Shown here piece by piece: positions 47,390-58,939 of a stretch of DNA of 64,000 nucleotides. The notes under the pieces were generated by a model. The model did not search any database, was not told where the DNA came from, and worked only from the letters and a program-made list of their open reading frames with translations. Position 1 is the first letter of the stretch. Every line of letters begins with the position of its first letter. This DNA comes from Nageia nagi (Eukaryota; Pinophyta), in assembly GCA_050084985.1 (NCBI GenBank), contig JBITNC010000002.1, positions 24,490,001 through 24,554,000 of the forward strand, written 5' to 3'. Made by a program: the position numbers and the translations under genes.

Positions 47390-49430
47390 GTAATCTCTAA
47401 GCATCATGTACTAAGCCTTGAAAAAACCTTTCATGAACATATCAACTAAATTGATCTTGGTATTGTAATATTGAAGCTCAGTTGTTTCTTCTCCACCATG
47501 TCACAAATGAAATGGTACTTGAATTAAAATTTCTTTGACCTATTATGGTGGTTGGTATTGTGTGCTAACTAAATGAAACTCTAGTTATCATAGTAAATAA
47601 TAGTTGATCCATGTTGTTTCTTACCAATCTCTTCAAGCAAATTCCTCAATCATAATGATTGAGTGTTAGTTGTTGTGAGAGAAATATACTCTACTTCTTA
47701 AGAGGAAAGTGTTATTGTAGATAACTTCTTGAAGCTCCATGTAATCAAACTTGAACCAAGTAAGAAACCAAAGGTGTACTTCATGTCATAAATATTGTTA
47801 CCCCAATCACTTTCATTGAAACCAACAAGTTCCATCTTCTCCATATGAGAATAATGAAGACCAAAATTAATGGTGCCTTTAACATATCTCAAAATTTGCT
47901 TTATAATATTTTTATGCAAAATGGAAGGATCATTTATGTATCTATACACCATTGGGATAGAAAATTGACTATTAGGCCTATTATTACAAATAAACATGAG
48001 ACTACCTAGAATGCTCCTAAATTTTATTACTTTTAATTTTGGAGCATAATCTTCTTTACAAAGCAACTCTACATGAGCTACAGGATTTTAAAAAATATTA
48101 CAATTATCCATGCCATGTTTTGTGAGCATGTCTCTTGCATGCTTTATTTGTAAAAAAATTGATGTTGACATTAGTAGACCTCCATACCATGAAAGCACAT
48201 CATAAGGCCTAGATCCTTCATATCAAACTCATGCATTAAATCAGTTTTGAACTTGTCATTCATGATGGAATCACATCCCATATAAATTAAATCATCAACA
48301 TAAAGAGAAACAAGTAAAATATTATTACCTTTTCTCTTGATGTAGTGTGTTGGCTTATCTTTGCACCTTATGAGCCCAAACATTTGGAAGTATCCATCAA
48401 TTTGAGTGTACAAGCTCTTGGATCTTGCTTAAGGCTATACAATTCCTTCTTGAGCTTGTACACATGATTATCTTTGACTTGCACTTGAAATCATTAAGGT
48501 TGTTGCACATAAACCTCCTCATTGAAGTATCCATTCAATAATGCACTCTTTACATCCATGTGATGCACATTCCAATGTTTTTGGGCTACCAATGAAAGAA
48601 TATTTATTACTATTTCTTGTCTTGCAACCTATGCAAAAGTATCCTAATAATCCACACCATATTTTTGTGTGAACCCTTTGGTAACCAATCTTGCTTTGTG
48701 TATTTAAACTATTCCATCACTGTTGTGTTTATTTTTGTAGACCTACTTAAAGCCTATACATCTCTTTCCTTTGGGTAACTCATAAAGTTCCCAAGTATCA
48801 TTGTTTTCAATTTAGCAAAGATTTTATTGCATGGCCTTCAACCACACATTTTTGGTGGAATATTCCTCATAACAAGATGGATCAAAATCAGAAAAAATAA
48901 CATTCTAGGTTGCACATAATGCATAATTAAATATCTCCCCCTTTGACGCTTCATCTATATCCATATCACTAAATTGCTTCATAAACTTCCATTTTATAAA
49001 ATTGACTTCTAGTAAGTTTTTGGTGAAAATTTGGATCTAAAATTTGAGAAAGAGTATGGTTTTGAAAATGATTTTTACATCTTTTTTTCTTCATCACTTA
49101 TTGAATCACATTGGGAGAACCTCCACTTGAAGGAGAAGTATGAGTGGATTTGGAGCTTTGGGAGGGATTTATGGATGACTTGGAAGCACAACTTGAAGAT
49201 TTGGAAGAGAATTTGATCTCTTGGGTTGCATATTCTTCAATTTTAAAGTATTTTCATGGCTAGGCACTTCTCCTCCAATATTCACTATGCATTTTTGCTA
49301 TTTTCCATAACCTTTCCCCTCCTCAAAAATGACATCTCTTGAAACAACTATTTTTTTGGTTTTGGGATTGTAAAGCCTATATGCTTTACTCTCTTCACTA
49401 TACCTAATGAACACACATGGTTCACTCTTT
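47390..49430 (-). pseudogene. RT and RNase H of the nested copia element
   Basis: Minus strand. About 49400-48800 is the integrase-RT linker, heavily decayed. RT is clear at 48413-48171: IDGYFQMFGLIRCKDKPTHY, LLVSLYVDDLIYMGCD (catalytic YVDD kept), HEFDMKDLGLMMCFHGMEVY. RNase H at 48066-47698: KVIKFRSILGSLMFICNNRP, LRYVKGTINFGLHYSHMEKM, GFNESDWGNNIYDMK. After a stop the EVEYISL box continues. Several stops and frame changes. Confidence 0.88.
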
Positions 49431-49433
49431 GCA

Positions 49434-50318
49434 TCAATTTTTTTTTCTATTCTCTTTTGGCACATGAGCATATTCTAAACAACTAAAAACTCTAAAATGT
49501 TGAACACTTGGCTTCTTATCATACCAATATTCAAAAGGGATTTTTTCTTCAATTGTACTAGTTGAGCATCTATATAAAATATAATTGGATATTCTCATTG
49601 CTTTAGCCCAATACATATTATGCAAATTTTTGGATTACAATAAGCATCTTGCCATCTCCATGAGAGTTCTATATTTTCTCTCAGCCACTCCATTTTGATG
49701 AGGAGTATAGGCTATAGTATATTGCCTCTTAATACCATGGTCTTTGAAAAATCCAATAAGTTCATTAGAGGCATACTGTCCCCCTCTATCACTTCTTACA
49801 TATTTAATTTTACGCTCACTTTTATTCTCAACTAACTCCTTGAAAACCTTAAAACATTCAAATACCTCATATTTATATTTGAGAAAATAAACCCAAAACA
49901 TTATACTATAATCATCAATAAAAGTGAGAAAATAGGAATTCATACCAAGACTCTCTAATTGCATTAGTATATATAAATTAGTATGCACCATTTGTAGTGG
50001 GAATGAGGACTTCTATGCTTTCCCATGATCAAATTTTTATCATGCTTGCTTTCCCAAAATATATTCTTCACAAACATATTTTGGATCTTTAATAAGAGGA
50101 AAACCATGAACAATATCATGAGATAGCTTCAAGTTGTTAAAATTCAAGTGGCCAAATTTGAGATGCCATAACCAATACATGTCATTTACAACCACATTTG
50201 CAAGAATACTATCTAGTTTATCTCCAATTTTCAATGGAAATAATCGATTGGTTCTCATTATTCTTGTCAAAAATTTATATTTTCCATCCTCAAAAACCTT
50301 CTTGTAGTTATTTTCCAT
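49434..50318 (-). pseudogene. Integrase of the nested copia element
   Basis: Three open blocks. 50318-50040 holds the pre-integrase zinc region (MYWLWHLKFGHLNFNNLKLS). 49991-49635 is the core: FLTFIDDYSIMFWVYFLKYK (first Asp), YVRSDRGGQYASNEL (second Asp), TPHQNGVAERKYRTLMEMAR (Glu in AERK), so all three catalytic residues remain. 49625-49434 continues NMYWAKAMRISNYILYRCST, IPFEYWYDKKPSVQHFRVFS. The best preserved catalytic domain in the window. Confidence 0.92.
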
Positions 50319-50319
50319 A

Positions 50320-50889
50320 CTATATTAATCTCCATTTAATAGAGGCCTTTAGTTTCCTCCAAGATCACAACAATGTGATTCCACTTCTTGGTGAGATATA
50401 TCTAAATTTTTTTAATAACTACTAACTTTTCCAAGGTCTTTCCAAGAATTGACATCTTGTTTACAATATCCTTCACTCTAACATAGTAATATAAAGCTTT
50501 CCCATTCTCTTTCATCTTGAGAGTTTCAAATTCTATCCTTAGAGTCTACAACTTCACTTCTTTAACTTGGTAACTCCTTTGGAAGCATTCCTTCAACACT
50601 TTACAAGCATCTTTGGTTGTCTTACAACTTGTAATTTTGGGAAAAATGCTCTTATAAAGAGCTTCATGGAGGTGAGATAAGGAAAGAGAGTTCTTGCTCC
50701 TACATTCCTTCTTGGCCTTATTATCATTTGCTAAAAGAGTGCTCCAATATATTGGCTCTATATAGCCATCATCAATAATGTCTCATAAATATTTACCTAT
50801 GAGAAAAGTTTTTATCTTAATGCTCTAGTACTCATAATTACTACCATCAAACTCTAGAATAGGAATAGATGATCTTATGTTTCTAGCCA
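50320..50889 (-). pseudogene. Gag (UBN2-type) of the nested copia element, C-terminus lost
   Basis: Starts at ATG 50889 as MARNIRSSIPILEFDGSNYE, then YWSIKIKTFLIGKYLWDIID, CKVLKECFQRSYQVKEVK, KMENGKALYYYVRVKDIVNK-like text, the standard plant copia gag. At about 50330 it runs straight into the pre-integrase region. The zinc knuckle and whole protease are missing, so this copy has an internal deletion of several hundred bases. Confidence 0.8.
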
Positions 50890-50984
50890 TTATACCTACA
50901 AACAAATGAACCAAAACTCTATAAGCAAACTTTATAATTATTATAAGCCATAGACTTTATCAAACCCAACTATGATCTAACAAA

Positions 50985-50998
50985 GGTATGATACCAAA
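50985..50998 (-). promoter_or_regulatory. Primer binding site of the nested copia element
   Basis: Minus strand TTTGGTATCATACC directly after the LTR end; the first part matches the initiator-Met tRNA PBS TGGTATCAGAGC, with decay at the end. Confidence 0.8.
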
Positions 50999-51544
50999 TG
51001 ATGAATTCAACAGAATTTAAAAAAACAAAATTGAGCTAATATGTAATAACAGTAAATGGAACTAAATAGGAATAAGATAAATTAATGCAAAATTGAAATT
51101 ACAATATATGAAGTTCAATAATAAAGCTTCATTCACTCTTTAATGGTGAGAGTTGTAGGAAATTGAATTAACACACAACTACAATTGCATAATCAAAACT
51201 AAATTAAAACTAAATTAAGTTACAAGCACACTTAACCTAGTAATTGAAGATAATAGCTTTTACACTTATAAAATACTCCAAGGCAAGCTAGAAGATAAAA
51301 AAATGCACAAAAATAATAAAAAATACCTCAGGAATGATGATTCTGAAGGCACTTTTAATTTTGGCCTAACTAGTAGGCTATAAAATAGTTAGATAGGTCT
51401 AACTAGTTGGATGAGGATTGATTGGTACATTTAGGAGTTAGTTGGATGGAGGTCAATTGGCTATCCAATCTGTAGGATATCGATTGGATGGTAAACTCAA
51501 AAAATACTAAGTTTTGCCTCAAGACAAGCTTTGAGTTTCTAATA
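50999..51544 (-). repeat. 5' LTR of the nested copia element
   Basis: Partner of 46822-47357. Edge at 50999 set by the PBS, edge at 51544 by the target duplication. Confidence 0.9.
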
Positions 51545-52030
51545 GGAACCACCAATCCAAGATCAACCCAGTGCTAGCACTAGGACCCTAGTGGCATTGC
51601 TCGATAAGCTTTCCAAATTATCTCACCCTTTTACTTAATGTCATCATCTCACCTTTGATGCTCGAAATACCATACATGAATGGATAGAAAAGATCATAGG
51701 AATGTAAGGCTCATAGTATAACAAATTTAGATATGATAGGTGGGGTTTAGAAACATTGGTAGAGAATGAAATAAGTATATTACCACCTATCAAGAATTTA
51801 GGATCATATCATAATTTCTTATGCACAACCCATCCACCTTTATAGGTAATAGGTCTAGTGTTAAGGTCTCCTTAGGCTTCTTGTGATGTCAGGTTGACCT
51901 ATTATCATAAAATATAAAGGTAGATGAGATTGCACAATGATAAGAGAATTTATTTAATAAAATAAATAAATAATTTTTAATACCTAAAAGGGTATTTTAA
52001 TTAAATTAACATTCTTTTTTAGGTATTAAA
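51545..52030 (-). repeat. 5' LTR of element C, right part
   Basis: Continues the LTR after the copia insert: the ACCACCAATCCAA start matches 39597, and TACCTAAAAGGGTATTTTAA at 51981 matches the 3' LTR end. The middle (about 51600-51970), absent from the 3' LTR, is the reverse complement of 62460-62720 in element D's LTR, including a TATAAAGGTGGATGGGTTGT-type promoter-like stretch. Confidence 0.85.
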
Positions 52031-52172
52031 AAGAGCTAAATAAAATATGTGAGAGACACATATATTGATTGGAACAACAAAATTAACTTTATTATAATAC
52101 AAAACTATCCATGATTTTCCTTTTTTTAGAATTAGTTTTTAAAAATTGAAACATGTGTTATTCAATAATGGT

Positions 52173-53387
52173 TTTCAATCTAATAGTTAATTTATCAATC
52201 CAATTTTATTATCCAAAGGTTGTATGCTATAACAATCTTATTTAATTATGTGATTTCCTAAGACAACACACTTACACACTCTTATAAGAATTGAGATGAA
52301 AATAAAATAATAATCAAGTAAGCAATTTAAAAACACACTTGTAGTTGCATAAGGCCTAAAGTAAGTAACATCAAAGGAAATAAAACTATTCTAATAAAAA
52401 TAGGAAAATGATAAGGGCAATTTCTAACAATTGAAGGGGCTCTTCTTCTTCCACCATAAATTCCATAGAAGACTCTCAATTTTATGAAATGTTTAACTTT
52501 TTATTCATGTGAACCTTGCTTACAAATGTAAATATTAGAGTCTTATATCTCTATCTTTATCTCCTATCCTATCTAACATTCTAACATTACCCCTTTTTAT
52601 CAAGAATAGGGTTTTTATTAACTATTTCATCACAACTACTAGCTACAATTTATTTTAAAAATAAGCATAGAGAGATGATAAGAAAAACTTTATTCTCCAT
52701 CTGAATTCGATGGATATCTCCAATTGTAAATCTTATTATGATTTTTCTAAATAAGGGAAAATCAAATCCCTTGAATCCCTAAGACATCTTCATATTTGGT
52801 TTTGTATTACTTTAAAGTTTGGTAGCAAGAAAATGTGCAATGCTTTTCCTCCAAATCTAGTGTTGAATATATTTACAAATTTGGTTATTTTATTCCCTTA
52901 AAATTTTTCTTATACTTCTTTCTAAAAATAGGGTACAAGTGTTGGTGTAAATACATAATCTCTAAGGCTATAGAATCTCATTGAAAATATCTCTTAGCTA
53001 GTAATGATCTATTCTCTGACAGGTGGCAAAATTGGGACCCAAAATTATAGAGATCATAACTCTTTTATTACTTGGTCTTTTTAAATTATGTAATAATATT
53101 TGAGTACCCATTTTTACCAAGAATATTTCCTTAAAATTATACATGATATTTATTTCATTTTTCCCTCCAAAATAGTTGTTTCAAAATGAACCCTACTAAT
53201 TTTAGATGTGTATAATTTGTTGACTTCCTTATTATGCATATTGGCCCATGAATAATATTGGTGAGAGATTAAAATATGAAATTCTTAAATATATCTCCCT
53301 TTTACAAATAAAATATTAGTATTAAGCACCAATATTGTAAAAGTACTAAGACCTTTAGCAAATAACAAATACAACTCCTTATACCTA
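52173..53387 (-). repeat. 3' LTR of element E
   Basis: Shares long blocks with 57190-58431: AAGTAAGCAATTTAAAAACA, CACTTGTAGTTGCATAAGGC, and AAAATTGGGACCCAAAATTA. Edges approximate. Confidence 0.85.
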
Positions 53388-53529
53388 AAAAGATTATCTA
53401 AAGTTCACTTATTTTGGCATTAGAATTGATTCTAATACTATAATTATTTAGTGATACACATGTTTCTCTATATCTTACTTAACAAACTTTGCTTTAATCA
53501 TTTGATTAGCTTTTGTATTTGATACTTTA

Positions 53530-53880
53530 TTATTCTTCCTCAATACTCTGGCATTAGTCATTTTTCTGATACTAGTCATTTTTCTAGAGCTAATCATTTT
53601 TCTAGAGCTAGTAAAAAATGCAAAACTCTAGAGCTATGCTAAAAGAAAAAATTCTAGATCTAGACAAAAATGTAAAACTTTGGAGCTATGCTAAAAGATA
53701 AAATTTTGGAGTTATTTTCCTAGTGAAATTTTGGAGCTTTCATCCTAATAAAATTCTTAAGCTTTTTACATAGTAACTCTCTACAGCTAAACATATTTTT
53801 AGTGCTAGTCATTTACCTAAAGCTAGGCATTTTTCTAGAGTTATGTATTAATTTAGAGCTAGTGGTTGGAAATGATATAA
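53530..53880. repeat. Degenerate repeats of a CTAGAGCTAG motif in element E
   Basis: CATTTTTCTAGAGCTAATCA and relatives (TCTAGAGCTA, TTGGAGCTAT, CTAAAGCTAG, TTTAGAGCTAG) recur ten or more times in 350 bases, close to the 3' LTR. The unit is about 18-35 bases and irregular. Confidence 0.7.
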
Positions 53881-54559
53881 AAAAATTATATTAGAGCCTA
53901 ACTTTGTATATGAATTGCAAGAGACTCAGAAGAAGTTAAAGGATGAAATTTGGACCTAAAACACTTAAAATCACCAAGAACATATAGTATAAATTTCAAG
54001 ACACATAAAAAACTATTTTAGAAGTTATAGATTCTGAAAAAATGATAATTTCCCACTTTTTGGTAGCTAAGAGTTACATAGGATAGATAGTTTTGGAATC
54101 CAACTTGGTGGATAAACTAGGAACAACTCTAAGGGATCTAGAAGCTAAAATTTTGACCATGGATAAAAATGATAGTTACAACCTTAGATAACAATGAATG
54201 GATAAACAATCTATGTCTAAGATTAATGCATTCATGATTAATATGGCAATATAATCATCAATTATTATTATCTAATTGCTTTATCTCAGTTTTGACTTAT
54301 AGCTTTCTTTGTATTATCTCTTAGGCATCAATACCTTATGCCATTTAAAATTTCAACATTGTCATGTATAAAAATATGAGGCAATCTAAAAATGAGATAT
54401 AAATGCTGAAAAGAGGAAAAATGCCTTGTTTTCTTCATAAATAAATCAAACCTTCAAGTTCTTATTTCTCATTAATCCAAAATCTAACATTGGTTCTTTA
54501 ATTTGCACCAAATTCACTTTTACTACAACCAAAGTTGTGTCAAATTTTATGGTCTATAT

Positions 54560-54850
54560 ATATGACTCCTTCCCTACACTTAAAATGTTTCATGTCCTCA
54601 TGCAAACTTAGAATCAACATAGAACAAAGAAAGAGAGTTATAAACCCAAACTCAATACTACATAATATCTAATTTTTCAACTTGTTATCAAACAAAGTTA
54701 TTAGTATAGTTGCTTGTTCCTCTTTTCCAACCATTTCCTTATTTATTTTGTAATGAAATCTAAACCTTTTGAATCATATCATATATAGTATATGGTAAAC
54801 TCTTTCCCCCATATTTACAATTTGGCATGTCCTCATGCCAACTAATAAAA
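54560..54850. repeat. Two diverged copies of a 40-50 base block
   Basis: Near 54560-54605 and 54790-54845: both read TATATATGA/TATATGG..., CCTTCCC/CTTTCCCC, ACACTTAAAATG/ATATTTACAATT, then CATGTCCTCATGC. Inside element E; meaning unknown. Confidence 0.5.
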
Positions 54851-55539
54851 GTGACTATGAAGATTATCAAGTGCTATGTAAGATCATTAGAAATTCCAAA
54901 TTTTGATTTAAATAACATATGAGATGTAACTATGATTATTTTCAAACTCAATACTATTGTGATACACATGGTTTCATTTGGCAGTAAAAATTTTTAATAC
55001 AAAAGTATTTTCATGTTCATATTTTCTTACCAAAACCTCAACAAATTATTTTCCAATTTTAATATTTTGGGGGAAGGATAATTAGTAAATAATATAAATA
55101 TTTAAATACACTAACTAAATCAAAAGTAAAACACAAGATGCATACTTGTAAATACCAACAAATTCATGCTTTGGAGAATGAGCTCATCCTTAATCTTTTA
55201 ATCCTAGGGATTGCTTCTTCTACCTGCAAATGTTAACACTTCTTTTATGTAGCTATATACCTATTTTAAATTTGGTTTTCACCCATGAATTTTCCAGTAA
55301 AGTTAGTTTCCATCCTCATGACTGCTAGCTACTATTTTTTTTTTCATTTTTTTATGGGATGAAACTATCTCAACTTAGGAGCTCCTTACATTTCCACACT
55401 TTAGTGATTTATGTGTTTTTAGACTCTTTTGTCTAAAAATATTGGCTTTTGAGAAGGTGTATCACCTAATTCTAATTTTTCCTCAAAGAGGTTTTCAAAA
55501 TTAGAATTATTATCATCAATTATTTATTTATGGTTGAAG

Positions 55540-55700
55540 CATATCAGTACAAAATGATGTCACTCTATCTCCAGTAACCTTCTAAAACCTTAACTTTGTA
55601 TGGACCTCCATATTGTAACAAGATTGTTCCTTTGTATCTCAAGAACTTGGAAAATAACATCATTCCATATGCAAATAAACCCACAATTGTCCAAGATATA
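55540..55700 (-). pseudogene. Possible integrase C-terminal remnant of element E
   Basis: Minus strand reads MMLFSKFLRYKGTILLQYGG then PYKVKVLEGYW, resembling the VLLFNSRL..GKLRSRW.GPF segment near the end of gypsy integrases. Weak and short; could be chance. Confidence 0.3.
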
Positions 55701-56364
55701 TTATATTTACATACCTCTTTTTGAACTTTATATGCACATTGTGCTTTATAGAATGTAATTGCTCTACCAATATGTTTGTGATGTTACTTTTGACACTTAG
55801 CTTGTGATGTGTATATCTTAAACCAATAATCATGGAACATTTATGACACCTCCTTATTATGTGTGTGAAACAAAAACTCTAATGGGTTAATCAAATCAAA
55901 AATTAGCTTTACATCAATTGAGAATAAGGTTGGCCATCCACATATTATCACAATGAATATGTAAATTAAAAAAATTGACTCCTTAAAAGTTTTTAATAGT
56001 GAATGTGCTAGTGCATGTGGGGTATTAGATCTTGTTCTAGCTTTAGAATAATTTTTTTATGAAGTATGAAATAGGGTACTAGATTATGGCTCTTCAACCT
56101 TATTAAGTATAGGTTGAACAAAGAGAAGAGATGATTTATCTAATTATCGATAACTATTGGCTAGGATGATAGGAAGGAAATTATATGTCTCCTTTTTATG
56201 TTTCCATTTGAAAACTTGTTGTGGCCATGTAAAATGAAATGGAATCAATTCTTGTACATATTTTAAGAAAATACTAAAATGAAAGAATCTCCTAGACATA
56301 CCTTGATCAAAATACCTTGATGTAAAGCCTTTTTTTATTATTCTTGCTTAGTGAAGTATTCAAC

Positions 56365-56640
56365 TTATCCCATATTTGAATTATTTAAAGCCAAACTTAT
56401 TGAAGAAAGGTAATTGCAGCCATCAGTTGGATGCCCTTGATCACAAATGCCACAACATAGAGCATATACAAGAAAGAGTAGATGTTCTTTTTTAATTTTC
56501 TGCAATACTTCCATAGAATTGAAAAGTATTTGAATAATCTCAAATTTGACTTTATCCAATAATTTATCCAATTTTGCATATTTAACTATTGTATAATCTT
56601 TCCCATAATCATTTCCCACTACCATTTTTCTTCAAATCTA
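56365..56640 (-). pseudogene. Gag zinc-knuckle region of element E
   Basis: An 86-codon open stretch ends in ALCCGICDQGHPTDGCNYL. The pattern C-x2-C-x3-H-x4-C with HPTDGC is the form seen in Athila-type gag. It lies 550 bases inside the 5' LTR on the same strand. The rest of gag is too decayed to trace. Confidence 0.55.
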
Positions 56641-57160
56641 AAATATGTTGTCAACAATCAACTTTCCTACTCATTTGTATAGACTTGGGGTTTTATGGTG
56701 GATTTTTTCTTAACAATTCTACCCCCTTAAAAATAAAATCCTACATCTAATTTATAAATGAAAATCTACATACAACTTTTGAAATTGAAAGAAAAATGGA
56801 AATAATCATATCATAGTGACTTGAACATGTTTGAAATACTACTAAGGAGAGTTGCTACATGACATCATTCACTTCCTAAGATGATATATAATATGGAGGT
56901 AGAATAAATATCAAATAATATCACATAAATGAGATCAACTACTGGTAGTGTGGGCTGTGAGTTAGTATACTACAATTTATTGTTAAATTTCTAACACTCA
57001 TCTAGTTATAAAAATAAGATAGTATTATAACCTAAATTCATACAAATCCCCATTTTCTTATGCCAAAATTGAAGAATTATGACTATGTATTATTTCTAAA
57101 TAATACTGGTAATGATCTTCATAATCAAGGTTTAAAAATGGTTGTTACTAGCATTGTTAT

Positions 57161-57180
57161 CCCTAGCAATGGTTCCAAAA
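57161..57180 (-). promoter_or_regulatory. PBS-like site of element E
   Basis: Minus TTTTGGAACCATTGCTAGGG about 10 bases from the 5' LTR edge; resembles the Tat/Athila PBS after CpG-to-TpG/CpA decay. Confidence 0.55.
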
Positions 57181-57189
57181 ATGATGGGT

Positions 57190-58431
57190 TGTCAATCCAA
57201 AATCTAATTTATTAATTTATGTTTATTGTCCAAAGGTTGTATGCAATAACAACCCTATTTTGTTCTATGATTTCCTAATACATCACACTTACACACTCTT
57301 ACAAGAATTGAGATAAAAATAAAATAATAATCAAGTAAGCAATTTAAAAACACACTTGTAGTTGCATAAGGCCTAAAGGAAATGACACCAAAGGAAATAA
57401 AACTATTCTAAGAAACATAGGGCAATGATAAACTCTTTCAAGCAAAAATATCATACAATACTTAGAAGTTTATTAAATGATAAACTCTTTATTCATGTAT
57501 ATCTTGCTTACAAATGTGAATACTAGAGTCTTCTATCTCTATTATTTATCTCCTATCCTATCTAAAATTATAATATTACCCCTTTTTATCAAGAAAAATA
57601 TTTTTATTAAATATTGTATCACAACTACTAGCTACAATTTTTCCTATTTCTTATCTTTACACAAAATAGTTATACAAGATAATCTAAATCTATTCTAAAA
57701 ATCATCATAAAGAGTTGATAATACAAACTTTAATCTCCACCTAAATATATTGAATATATCAAATTGTATATCTTGTTTGGAGTTGTATAAATAAGGGAAA
57801 ATCATATACCTTGAATCTCCATGACATCTTCATGATTTATTATACATTACTTCAAAGTCTACAAGTAGGAAAATATGCAATGTTTTTCCTCCAAATATGG
57901 TGTTGAAGATATTTGTGAATATGGTCCTTATATTCCATTCAAATTTAGTTTATTATTCTTAAATATAAATAAGGAATAATTCATGGTATAAATACATGAT
58001 CTCTAAGGTTGAAGAATACTCTTGAAAATCTCTCATAGTTAGTAATGATCTATTCTCCAATGGTCGGCAAAATTGGGACCCAAAATTATAGAGGTCATAA
58101 CTCTTTTATTACTTGATATTTTTCAATTCCATAAAAATATCAAAGTACCCATATTTCCCAAGAATCTCTCCTCCAAATGTTATATGATTTGGAGTTAGTT
58201 TGGTCCTTAAAAATAACTCTATTTTAAAGTTAACCTTGTTAATTCTAGATAGGTGTACAATTTGTTAACATCCTTCTTGTGCATATTGCCCCATGAATAA
58301 TATTGATGAAAAATTAAAATATTAAATTATTAAATATATCACCTTTTTACAAATAAAACATTAGTATAAAAACCAATATTGTAAAAATACTAATACCTTT
58401 TGCAAATAACAAATACAACACCTCATACCTA
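57190..58431 (-). repeat. 5' LTR of element E
   Basis: Partner of 52173-53387; 1.24 kb. The apparent short ORF 57477-57698 lies within it and is not a gene. Confidence 0.85.
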
Positions 58432-58939
58432 GTTTAGATAAGCAAGTATATAAAAAATAAAAAAAATAAAAATTATAAATAAGTATCCTTGTATTGCATC
58501 ATTCAATTAGAATTATTATGTCTAAATGATGCCATTCTTGTGCCTCATCAATTAGTTTTTCTTGTCAAGGAAAAAATAGAATGACATATGGGTTTAAAAC
58601 CCTCCTTTTGTTTGAGATGGTCCTCAAATTAATGTATTACAAAACCTATGTAACATAAAATTAATGATTTAATCCATAGAATCATACTAATTAGATTCCC
58701 CTAATCATATTAATCTCACTAAAAAATTTCTTACAAATATGAAACTCTATCTATTATAGAAGAATATATTTTTTCCTCAATATTCAATATGATATTGCAA
58801 ATGACTTGAATAAGATATTTTCTACTTTAATAATCCAATTGAATACTTATTGGAATCACAAAAGGAAACCTTATCCTATTAACATAAAATAAAATATTGA
58901 GAGCCTATTCTATTCTTATTTTTTTAATTACAAAATTGA
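58432..58939. other. Unassigned AT-rich stretch
   Basis: Nothing recognised between element E and the copia-type LTR. Confidence 0.4.

Larger units (their letters stand above)
46822..51544 (-). mobile_element. Complete-ended Ty1/copia element inserted in the 5' LTR of element C
   Basis: Two LTRs of 536 and 546 bp, PBS next to the 5' LTR, polypurine tract next to the 3' LTR, flanked by GGATC (46817-46821) and GGAAC (51545-51549), a slightly decayed 5-bp target duplication. The intact paralogous site in the other LTR of element C, at about 39587-39600, has no insertion. 4.7 kb in all. Gag C-terminus and protease are deleted. Confidence 0.9.
39450..52030 (-). mobile_element. Element C: Ty3/gypsy element with gag and antisense PMD, no pol recognised
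   Basis: Minus orientation. 5' LTR at the right (46673-46821 plus 51545-52030, split by a copia insertion), gag at about 46565-44590, antisense PMD remnant on + at about 41903-43600, polypurine tract and shortened 3' LTR at 39718-39450. Without the insert it is about 7.9 kb. The architecture repeats that of element A, but I see no protease, RT, RNase H or integrase between gag and the PMD gene. LTR family shared with element D. Confidence 0.75.
52173..58431 (-). mobile_element. Element E: Ty3/gypsy (Athila-like) element with paired 1.2 kb LTRs
   Basis: LTRs at 52173-53387 and 57190-58431 match along their length. Next to the right LTR the minus strand has a PBS-like TTTTGGAACCATTGCTAGGG (57161-57180), comparable to the TGGCGCCGTTGCCGGGGA type of Tat/Athila elements. 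The inner 3.8 kb holds a gag zinc knuckle and possibly the end of integrase; RT was not found, so a large deletion or strong decay is likely. Confidence 0.75.

Noticed and set aside
57477-57698. Small hydrophobic + ORF
   Set aside because: Lies inside the 5' LTR of element E and is not kept in the paired LTR.
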